DNA of 64,000 bases, from positions 8,201,051-8,265,050 of the forward strand of contig BDGG01000002.1 of the NCBI GenBank assembly GCA_001949185.1, written 5' to 3'. This DNA is from Ramazzottius varieornatus. Lineage: Eukaryota; Tardigrada; Eutardigrada; Parachela; Ramazzottiidae. Under the pieces are notes generated by a model, which ran no database searches, was not told the DNA's origin, and saw nothing but the letters and a program-made list of their open reading frames with translations. Made by a program: the position numbers and the translations under genes. Below, piece after piece: positions 46,341 to 55,784 of this stretch; the first letter of the stretch is position 1, and each line of letters begins with the position of its first letter.

Positions 46341-48802
46341 CTAACGGCTTGCGACGACGGGGCTCTTCCTGGTGTTGAGGTGGACTGTCAACGTAGGTGG
46401 CATTTCGGCCAAGTTGGAGTTACTGGCTCGTTGTCCGCCGCGTTCATCCAAGTCTTGGACAACCAGCTGCTGGCCATCTCGCTTGGCCACAACAGCAGCC
46501 GGAAATGCCACCGGCTTACCCAGTGGAATGACTTGACTGACAAATCTGGCCACTGGCTCAGGCGGACCTTCCAGATTGTAAAGAATGCGAGAACGTACTG
46601 CAAGAACAAGAATCCTTTTATAGCAAAAATTGTTCGTTTGGAAAAGCCTGAATTAAAATGTAGCTTGGCACACAAACTCGACCAGATGGTATCTCAGGTG
46701 GCGCAAACTCCCAGCCAATCGAACCGTAAATATGCGCCATTTGGGCAACCATCAAGCTCGACGAGATCCGTTTCCAAGTGACGCGCGATTACAGCCAACA
46801 AGACCGTAAATTCGCGTCAATTGAATAAAGGTCTGGTCGAGGCTGTTGCGGAGCTTCGAAGTTCAGAATTCAAGTCGAGCTTCGAATGCATAAGGTTTGA
46901 CCCGAACCGCCGACAAACAAACACTGTTTACCTGGTGTGACGTTCTCGACTTCGTAATCGCCGATAGTCATGGTCTGTTTGGCGTCAGGACTGGTATTGT
47001 GGCTATCATTGTTGTAGGGCGTCATTATCAGCGCTACCGAAAGGACCAAAGCCTACGAACGAGAGAAATGATAATTACAATTTATTATGGAGAATGACCT
47101 GCTTTTCCCTCATTACGTAACCGACAAGAAGAAAAGTCCCGATTCAGCGTCTGAAAAGGACAATTCGAAACAAAGCTTCGACATACCATGAGACATGTGC
47201 CGGTGGCTTTGGTGTTGCGAGTAGCGCGTCCCAGGACGGTTTGGAGAGTCTTGAGTTGGCTCTGCAGAGAGGCGTTCTCGCGTTCTAGGTCCTTGACGCG
47301 CTTGTGCAAAGTCTTGTTCTGCGCGGTCACGTCCTTGACCTGCTCCTCCAACTGATCCATATATACCTTGCGTTTCCGCCGGCTCTCTTGTGCTGACTTC
47401 TGCAAACATACACATAAACCGTTTTAGAAACACCAGCCGCCTTCCTGCGCATGTTTCAACGCTATGTAAACAACCCGCGCTTGAACCAATATGGGGCCGC
47501 AACATGAACCATCACAATCTTACATACAAGCCGTAGAGGAGAACCCCACAGAACTGTATGCAGCTGCTTGTCGCAGCTGCATTTCAACAACTTGCATACG
47601 GTAACTTTGATGTCGATGCAACACGACCGTCTGTAGGTTCGCGCTCTTTCAGATACTATGAAACACGAAGAAATCGGACCGACAACCGGTGTTTACTCAA
47701 GGTAATGAAAAGACAACCTCGGGCCATCATCATGTGCGTAAAAAGAGATGGGCGGTAGATTTGCACTGCGAGGTTCATTGACTGCAACCTTGTCTCATCT
47801 AGACGAGGGAAAGAGGTAAACAAACCTTGTTGCGAATCTTGCGACGAATCTTCTTCAGGGTGCGCTCATCCTGCTTGGATAGAGGGTAGCATTTAGGCAG
47901 ACTGAGACCTTCCTTTCGTAGCAGCGTCAACTCTTCCGGGGTTAACGTCAACTCCATTTTATCGGGATGAGAAGTAGCAGTTTTGGAATGGGTCGATTTG
48001 GGCGAGCCTTGGCAGCTGCCGTTGTCGCTTGAACCATCATCGCTGGAACTCCCCGAACTGTTGGACGAGACCAACGCTTCCGGGTTCTGCAGGTACTCCG
48101 TCAAGGCTGACAGGGTTTCCGCGTCGAATTCTAAATCGTCTGCAAAAGAACAAACCACAGTCACAAAATCGATATCGACGGTTGAGAAGCCAGTTGTTGC
48201 CATTACCGACCAAAACGAAGCACCCTTGAATTTAACGTAGTGCCGTCATAGACCCACGTGGGATAACAATGTACACACAACAGAGTGATCCCACATGATC
48301 ACTAAACACACGGCAAGACGTCACAAGTCGAAAACAGTTATTTCACTTTGACTGCCACATCTGCCTTCCAGCAAAATAATATTCTTTCGTCCTCGCGTAC
48401 CGATGCCGCAGAGAACTCACCAGAAAGCAGCTGGTCTGAATCCACGGTATGAAGTGTGGCACTTCCAGGAGACGAAGCAGAGTCGCGCGAACTGCCAACC
48501 GTGTCCATATGCTCCACCGAAGAGCTGATGCAGTCGTCGATGAAGGAGGCACTTCCGGTCAGCTCACTGCCGTCCAAACACTGCATACCCCCGGTCGAAC
48601 TTCCCACTAGCAGCGACATCAGATCACCCGATAAATTCTGCAAGGAAAACCATTCGTACCCTTCGTCTCTAAGGTTAGAACAAAAGCCAGAACTAACCAG
48701 GTTGAGGGTGGTGGTATCATCCTGACAGGCTTCCATCTTGATGGCCGCATCCGGATCATTCACTCCGAACAACAAGTCCCATAAACCGCGTCCCTGGTCC
48801 AT
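46341..48802 (-). CDS. CREB3L: CREB3/CREB3L (CrebA/OASIS)-like membrane-bound bZIP transcription factor
   Basis: Six exons on the minus strand: 48698-48802, 48421-48637, 47826-48139, 47187-47399, 46932-47052 and 46341-46597. They total 408 codons plus stop, with all phases consistent. The Met start ([13 protein letters not shown]) is at 48802. An acidic, Ser-rich activation region comes first. Next is the CREB3-specific motif [17 protein letters not shown], then the basic region [21 protein letters not shown], a leucine zipper, and the segment [16 protein letters not shown], which matches the membrane span of CREB3 proteins. The 110-residue remainder would be lumenal. Family knowledge: such factors sit in the ER, are cleaved in the Golgi by S1P/S2P and drive secretory-pathway genes. 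The membrane span is split by the intron 47053-47186. One intron (46598-46931) carries the palindromic repeat. Confidence 0.9.
46661..46858. repeat. Palindromic intronic element, locus 19 (dimer)
   Basis: In CREB3L intron 46598-46931 (minus-strand gene). CAGGTGGCGCAAAC, ATATGCGCCATTTGGG, CTCGACGAGATCCGTTTCC and its inverse AAAGGTCTGGTCGAG. Confidence 0.85.
48253..48262. promoter_or_regulatory. CCCACGTGGG palindrome in CREB3L intron 2
   Basis: A 10-bp palindrome containing CACGTG and CCACG, which resembles E-box and ER-stress-element cores. It lies in the intron 48140-48420. Role is speculative. Confidence 0.3.
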
Positions 48803-49503
48803 TACACACACCACTAGATGATCCCACCTGTAAAATGAAGAATCTCGGACAGGTAAAGACTTGAGGATGAGGATCCGAGGACAGGTGCAGGATCTATCTC
48901 TTCGAAACTGTTCCGCGAAAGAGATCGAACTCGAAATAAACGCGTCATTCAGGCCACGCTGGCACTCCTTGCTGGCTGTGACGTCAGTCTGTCTGAATGG
49001 GTGCAACTGTACATACGGCAGAGCTTGATTGGACCGAAGAGGAACGTGGGTGGGACCTTCATTGTTCCCCATCCATAGTCTGTTTTTAACGCACACATTC
49101 ATCATGTAAAATATCACGCTTTCTCATGCAACTGAGACGCGTCTTTACATGACAGCCATGCTTTTCAGATTTCAGGGGCCATCGATTCTCTCACGAACCT
49201 GCGTACGAAACATATTTTGATCAGGTCTACGAAATATCGATTGATTACTCGATGTGTTGAATGCACCCTGGTTCTGCCATCTGACGCATATTTTCGCGCT
49301 GCTGAAGTTTTGTCAGAAATCCGGGTTAAGAATTTAAGATTTGGCGGGATCTCTTCAGCCGAGAACGACTAGTCCCAGTGTTCACGTCGTGGTCCATATC
49401 AAAAGGAGAGCAACGTTCGCCCAAGCGGTTCTCTCGGTTTAGTTGTAGGCAGTAAACGAGCCATAGAATTTCATCTAAACTAATGTTCCCTTCGAGCAGA
49501 GCC
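48803..49503. promoter_or_regulatory. Divergent upstream region shared by CREB3L and MOV10-like genes
   Basis: 701 bp between the two start codons, so it must contain both 5' ends. On the minus strand a likely 3' splice site (tttacag) lies just upstream of the CREB3L start, suggesting a 5' UTR intron. It includes a perfect CRE palindrome at 48979-48986. No further ORF is convincing. Confidence 0.55.
48979..48986. promoter_or_regulatory. Full CRE palindrome TGACGTCA
   Basis: Exact CREB/ATF site 177 bp upstream of the CREB3L start codon and about 520 bp upstream of the MOV10-like start codon. CREB3-family proteins bind CRE and related elements, so autoregulation is possible. Function is inferred. 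Confidence 0.5.
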
Positions 49504-52500
49504 ATGGACGTCGTCGTTCCTTCTGAAGACAATCCTTACACGGACAACCTTCCCGATACTTCACCTCTGGAGAAAGCAACGTCGCTTCGAGAAGCTCTCC
49601 ATGTTATCGTGCGAGAGACTTCCGATGATAGAAACGGCAAAAGCGTCCTGATCTGCAGCCACCAGAATCGAGAGTTTCGCGTGGCTGTCCCTGCTGATCT
49701 TTCTCCCCCTCCACACAAAGGCAACCATCTTCTGCTAACCTCTTCTTTAACCTTTCTGGAAGATGGTGACATCGAAGCTTCGGCTGTGCAGTACACCCGT
49801 CAACGTGAAGACATCCTGGTCCGATTGACTGATGCTCACCAAGCTAACAATGGCCAACACTTCGTCTTCGAGAAGAATGCCTGTTGTGATGTCGACGCCA
49901 TGCCAGATGATGCTGTCTTGGAAGTTGGGATGTGGTTCAAGGTGGTTCAAGGTGTCCTTGGTGGAGAGTAGGCAGCCTAAGCGGCGGCAATGGCGAGCTT
50001 TTGGAGCGAAACGCGTCCTGGATAACGATATCGATGCTGCTGAAAACGCGTAAGTCAATCAAGCCAATCAAGATGTTCGGTACCACCGGAAGCGAAAATT
50101 GAGCACTGTGTGACGTCAGAAGCCTATCTTGGTTTGTACTTGGCTCTCTAACGTCATTAACCACATTCTTGTTTTTGAAGCAAATTTGGTCGAATGATCG
50201 TTTCATTCCGTGTGCGTCCGCGTTTTCGAGATTGTTTCTGCACTGACGAAACGACCGGCTCGACGCTATCCGTAGCTGATAATGCTTTCGGATTTAGGAA
50301 TGATTTGGAGGAAGGTATAGCGATGACGCGTCTTTTGGATTTTGGGCAAGTGACGTTTGGCGAGGTCTCAACCAGACCGATAACCATTCAGTGAGTACCC
50401 TCTTTCTAAGTTACTGGCCAATCCTCTTACGATTGAAGGTTTTCGTGTTGTGTAGAAATGTGGACACTTCCGGTCCTCATACGATGGTGGACCGTTTATC
50501 GGTGGGAGGCTGTCCGATCAGGTTAATCTCTCCGGTGAATAAATGAACCAAAAGCAAGAGACACCGCCACATAAAATCAGAAGTTTCTTCCTGGCTGCAG
50601 GTGGAGATCTACAATGTTTATTTTGAAGAAATGACACCAGATCGTTTCTATCCTTCCATCGACTTTCATCCCTTCAAAAGCATACGGTACAGTATTCCAC
50701 CGATGGTCGTTGTCCAGCTGACTGTTCGAGTGACGGGGGTGACGCTGGGCAAGTTCCGTTGCGCTGTGCGGGCTCACTTTCACGGCCAGTTGAAGAAAAC
50801 CTGTGTAGTCACAGTCGATATTGTCGGTAAGGATCCACAGCAAGCTCAGGTAGTTCCTGTTGAGACGGTCAACATATCGACAACGTTTATGCGGGGTATT
50901 CGCATGAGGTTCCAACGACGGTGCGAAGAAGCGGAACGATTGACGAGCCTGGTGGAATCGGCCAAGAAGGATGGCATCGTTCCTGGACCTTCTAGAATTT
51001 TGTAAGTCACTTTAGAAAACACCGTGTTTGATTTGGATTGTTTATACCAATGGAGGGAACCTTTTTCCCGTCGCCGTGTGATACAGTATTTCGCCCGTTT
51101 TCAAAAATGGCCATGTCAAGGCCGTGCTCGACACAAACTTGACATACCTATCGTAGAAAAACGGCAGAGTCAAATCCCTTGCCCAAAATATAGTTTCGCC
51201 CCACGGCTGATTCACACATCTCATTCTCCTTGTCGTTTGTGTCCGCAGGCATTTGGACGAGAAGCGTTCAGAACGTCGTCGCGCGTTATTGCAAAATCCC
51301 TTTTCGATTCCGGAAGACCTTCGGGCCTTCCTCAACACCTCCGACGTGACTCTGGAAGGTCTTCTGGCCAAGTATCCCGCTTTGTCCCGGCCTCTAGACG
51401 CTGACAATTACGACCAGCAATTCCATCTCTTGCTGTACCTGGAGGAACACCAGGAAGCCCTTGACGTTCGTCAGTTCGACATGATATCCGTAAGTTCTCT
51501 TCCCACTAAGTTTGAAAAGCCGGCAATCAGTCTCGCGAGGATTGCTGTCTCAAGTGGCGCATATTTCTGGCCAGTAACGTGTACAACTGCGCCACTTGAG
51601 ATGACGAACATCCCGGGATTGGTTTGTGGACCTCTGGTTTTTCCCTCTGTCGTAATTTACTTGTTGATGGCAGAAACTGTGTCCATGTCCGTAGAGCGAG
51701 ATGGAACGTCAGGACGATGGGCAGTTTAAGCTGAAGATGTACAATCTGCAAGAACACCGTCCGTCGTTGGTCAGAGGCGATCTGGTGTCAGTGCGAGGCT
51801 TGGCTGACTTGGATGGACCACGCTTTCACGGGCGTATCAACTCGGTAACCTAACAGTTTTCTTTGCTGTCCTTGATTTTAGCATCGACAACTCTATGTTT
51901 CATGACCATTGCTTTTTTATACTATGGGTGGAAATGGACTGCGTGAAGTTTGCTTGCGATCCGAGGTTCTACGAGTATTACCACAAGTACTCCACCTGGG
52001 ACTTTGCTTTCATGCTGAATCGAAACACCTATAAAGAGCTCCATGTAAGTGTTTCATCTGAATCGCAATTCATTGTAAGAATATTCTACAGCAGTTCGCT
52101 GTTTTAGGAGATGATCAACTTTGCCAAGCGCAATATCAGCAAACGCCTGTTGTTTCCCGATGTCCTTCATCGTGACAGTTGCGCCAACCGTGTGACTGCT
52201 AACCTTGCTGGTGCGTCGAGGGATAGAGTCTTTCTTCTGCCTTTCGCAATTCTTCTGCTCAGGGACTTTTAGTGGGGTCACTAAGCTGTATATTTGACAG
52301 AGGTCGAGCCGATCAAGTTTTGCAACGACAGTTTAAACCAGGCGCAACGAAACGCTGTGCGGATGGTCGTGACGGGCAAATGCCAACCTCTGGCTCATGT
52401 CTTGGTCGGTTCACCCGGTGACTTAATATTCAGGTCCAGGTGCCGGTTGGTCATTACATCTAAAAGAAGAAGCTCCGTGTTCTGTGTTGCAGGCACGGGC

Positions 52501-55262
52501 AAGACGGTGATAGGGGTGGAAATCATCCTTCAGATCTTCTTAACCTCCCCCAAAGGCCGTATCCTCGTCTTTGCCCCGTCCAACGCCGGGGTGGACCTCA
52601 TCGGGGAAACGCTGATGCAGAGTAACAAAGTACCTACTAACGCTCTTCGGCGTCTTCTCGGTAAGGAATCAACAGTCGTCAACGATAAGAACAACTTTAA
52701 TTTATGGGTGAGGTTATTATCACCCAGTAAAACCCAGAAAGGTATTGGCACTCACTGGAATTATGGGTGAAACCCACTTAAGTTTTTGTCACCCAGTGAA
52801 ATTTCAGTTTTTTCAGAGGTTACCGCACACCCCGAAAAGTTACTGCCACCCAGTTTTTATTGGTCTCAGTCTGCTGGGAAGACTCCACACAAAAGGGTGG
52901 CAGTAACGCTAGTGGGTGTGGTCGTGTAAATAGTCTTAATTAATTCTCAATTTCACTGGGTGACAATAACTAAGTGGGTTTTGGTTATGAATTTAGGTAG
53001 GTGACAATAACCTACGAGGAGACAATAACCATTTCCTTAATTTACAGCTTAGACAATTCTAAGTTGGACGTGCTGTGTTCCATCTGAAATGGAGGAGATC
53101 GAAATTTGTTTTCAGGCTTTTCTCGAAACCCGGAGCATATTCCCGACAGCTTGGCTGCATCGGTCCAGACGGGCTGTGAGGAGAAGCTGGACGACGAATG
53201 TCGCATCATCCTGACGATGTGTCTGGGGGCGGCCTTCCTTTTCCAGCTGGTTCATGATTTCACCCACATCGTCATGGACGAAGCCGGCTTCTGCACCGAA
53301 CCGGAAGCCTTGATGCCCTTGGCTGCTGCAGCTGGCCGGCCCGACGTCCAAGTCGTCCTGGCGGGAGACCCCAACCAACTGGGACCGGTCATCTTTTCAC
53401 CTTTCGCCAAAGAACTCGGCCTTGCGGTATGATAGATAAAACTAAAGTCCAGATGAATATTGTATGGAAAAACTCGAAAATCCATCATGAACAGATCTTT
53501 TATCCAAGAGCGCACACTCTCATTGATATTGACTAGGAGCTTGCGCCACTTGGGAAAGCGATCTGGGTTGAGTTTCCAAGTGGCGCACGTTTTCTGTGAT
53601 TGGCTGGAACCGTGCTGCAGTCCAAATAAAGATTTTATCGGCTTTAATTTGCCGAGCTTCCAGTCACGTACTGATTTTATTTTCCACGTAGAAATCGCTG
53701 ATGTGTCGACTGCTGGAGCTGCCAGCTTATCGAGAGGGAACAAAGTACTGCCCGTTCGTGGTCCGTAAGCTAGACATCAGTTACCGCGCTGTGCCTGCCT
53801 TGCTGAAGATCCCCTCCCAGCTCTTCTACGACGAGGAACTGAAGTCTAGTCTAGAAGATTCTGAGTAAGCTAGGTTTCCGCTGGTCGATCAAGTGACGTG
53901 CTGAATAATATTTTGAATGGTCTCTACAGGAATGTGTATGCTGAACGTCTGGGTACATCACCGTTAACGTTCTGGCCGGTCAAGTCCCAAGAGTTCCGCG
54001 AAAGCCGCAGCTCGTCCATCTACAACCCTGGGCAAGTCTCCGCCGTCACGACACTGCTGAAGAGCTTGGTGGCGGTGGGACTTGAACCGCAAGACATCGG
54101 CATCATTACACCCTACCGTCTTCAGGTATTTCCATCCTTCTCCCTAAAAAAATGATGCGGTTTCTCGCTTGTTCACATCGTTTAACAGACTGGCTTTTTG
54201 TGCTTCGAAATATTAGCAGAGAAAGGGCATATGGTGGATGAGCGGGTTGCTGTGAGAAGCTAGAGTTCTATTCAGATGCTCCATATCTTGGTTTGGTACG
54301 GGCATACAGAAACCGGGCATTTGAGAGCATTGTACATCGTTATGAGAAGTCTGATTTTTATTTAAACATGGCGACTTTCTGTTCGGTACGGGGAAACAAA
54401 AACCGGACCATTGCTGATTGTCTCGATTATTGAACAGCGCCCAGTTTCTATTTTCTGAAAGTAAAATTCTCTCTTGTAGTTCTGTTTGTTCTATTGAAGG
54501 TGAGCAAGATTCGCGATGGAGTGAGCAAAGAGTTTCTGGACGAAGAGGGAAAGTTGAAGATCGGGACGGTGGACGAGTTTCAAGGGCAGGAGAAGAAGGC
54601 CATCATCCTGAGCACCGTTCGAGCTCGCAAACGGCAGGACAATGACGACGAGGAAGCGCCCATCAAAAGTCTGCTGGGCTTTGTGGCCTGTCCCAAGCGC
54701 ATCAACGTCGCACTGACCCGCGCCAAGTTTTTCATGATCATCATTGGTGATCCCATCTCCTCGCTGTGGTTGGTCTTTCTGAATCTTTGTTCAAGTAGAA
54801 GGACAGGTACGAAATCGTCTGTGTGAAGTGGCGCACGTTATCATTGTTACTGACCGGAAGCCTGCGCCACTGTTGATAGCGATCTTGTCGAGTGCTCAAG
54901 AGGCGCACTGTTTCGTGGTGATTGGTTGCAAGCGTGCGCCACTTGGTATGACGATCTTGTACATCTAATCTTGTACATCTACCCTACCGGCCTCCCAACT
55001 AACACCGGGTGGAAAAAAGTCATCCATCATTCTTGTCTTGAAGGATAAACACTGGCGAAGCAGTCTGCGCTACTGCGTGGCCAAGGACTTGTACCAGACG
55101 GATGTCTACAACGGTAAGCAGTACCCGCCACCGTCAAGCGTTCAGGGAAAGAGCAAGCAACAGAGAAAGCGCAATTGTTTTCGCGAACCTGACGAAGAAC
55201 CACCGGTTCCTGTCGTGTCGTCTCTGCAGCAAGTACCTCTTATACAGTCTCCTCATGATTGA
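49504..55262 (+). CDS. MOV10/MOV10L1-family SF1 RNA helicase (one apparent frameshift)
   Basis: Exons: 49504-50049, 50181-50390, 50456-50534, 50601-51001, 51249-51489, 51695-51844, about 51928-52044, 52108-52210, 52301-52417, 52493-52660, 53116-53426, 53692-53864, 53930-54125, 54500-54772 and 55044-55262; about 1,097 residues. Helicase motifs: I GSPGTGKT (split by the intron 52418-52492), Ia LVFAPSNAGVDL, II DEAG, III LAGDPNQLGP, a YR motif (ISYRAVPALL), V GTVDEFQGQE and VI NVALTRAK. DEAG and IITPYRLQVSKIR are typical of MOV10/Armitage, which unwind RNA in Argonaute/piRNA silencing. The start ATG has context GAGCCATGG. Exon 1 contains a 10-bp tandem duplication that breaks the frame; without it exon 1 joins exon 2 in phase. 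The start of the exon near 51928 and the donor at 54773 are weak. MOV10 versus MOV10L1 not resolved. Confidence 0.85.
49932..49951 (+). other. 10-bp tandem duplication shifting the frame of the helicase exon 1
   Basis: GTGGTTCAAG occurs twice in direct succession. As written, the frame stops at 49969-49971. In the alternative frame the exon continues to a good donor (gtaagt at 50050) and joins the next exon in the right phase. Confidence 0.75.
50111..50118. promoter_or_regulatory. Second CRE palindrome TGACGTCA (helicase intron 1)
   Basis: A second exact CRE about 1.1 kb from the first, on the other side of the divergent region and inside the first intron (50050-50180). An 8-mer palindrome is expected about once in 65 kb at random. 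Confidence 0.35.
51509..51625. repeat. Palindromic intronic element, locus 20
   Basis: In helicase intron 51490-51694. CTCAAGTGGCGCATATTTC and ACTGCGCCACTTGAGATG. Confidence 0.86.
52708..53018. mobile_element. Palindromic element with nested inverted arms in a helicase intron
   Basis: It lies inside the intron 52661-53115. Three nested inverted pairs: an outer arm around 52711-52737 with 52978-53014, a middle arm 52771-52807 with 52948-52982, and an inner arm 52825-52859 with 52891-52921. The arms share TGGGTGACAATAAC-like sequence. No ORF. It resembles a MITE of about 310 bp and would fold into a long hairpin RNA. Confidence 0.65.
53488..53662. repeat. Palindromic intronic element, locus 21 (dimer)
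   Basis: In helicase intron 53427-53691. CTTGCGCCACTTGGGAAAG, CCAAGTGGCGCACGTTTTC and AATTTGCCGAGCTTCCAG. It ends about 29 bp before the acceptor. Confidence 0.87.
54806..54999. repeat. Palindromic intronic element, locus 22 (dimer)
   Basis: In helicase intron 54773-55043. GAAGTGGCGCACGTTATC, CTGCGCCACTG, AGAGGCGCACTG and CGTGCGCCACTTGG, with CGATCTTGT between. Confidence 0.87.
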
Positions 55263-55784
55263 GCTGTTCAGCGATTAGGCTCGATACCAGTGAACTGTTT
55301 CCCGGTTGAACAACTCCTGTTTTACATTTATTTTGTTTGAATTGGTGCGATGAAAATATTTTTCTGTTTTAAAAATTTACATTATTGTCTTTGTTTTTGC
55401 TTTTTCTCAGTATTTCGGTTTGCTGACCGAAGATGCCTTTCATCGACCGAAGTCACTCTTTGATGTTTTAGCGGGTCGTCATGGAAGATAACCACGTTAA
55501 ACTGAAAAATGATTGAAAATGCGTCTTACTTCAGCAATCCAGGTCTGACAAACGCCAAAATCGATCGTTGCCAAGGTCAGACAAAAGTTAGAAGAAGTAA
55601 CGGAGGATTGAAACCAGCTTGGAAGTGACATCATCCAGAAGTCCGGTAAGCCCGCTCTGACTTTCATCGGATATTCCGACGGAATTTTTCCTTAGATATT
55701 TTTGTTGCTGCATTTTACCATTGGGAATATTTTTTATTGTTCAGCATACTTTTTGAGGATCTCGGGTGATGATGAATTGGGCAT
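55263..55784. other. Intergenic region between helicase and coiled-coil gene
   Basis: 522 bp, AT-rich, containing the 3' UTR of the upstream gene and the 5' region of the downstream gene. No further gene, RNA or repeat is evident. Confidence 0.6.

Noticed and set aside
47085-49117. XBP1-type bZIP with an unconventional IRE1 intron
   Set aside because: The CREB3-specific LTPEE...LP motif, the conserved TGTCL membrane span and ordinary GT-AG introns fit CREB3/CREB3L, not XBP1.
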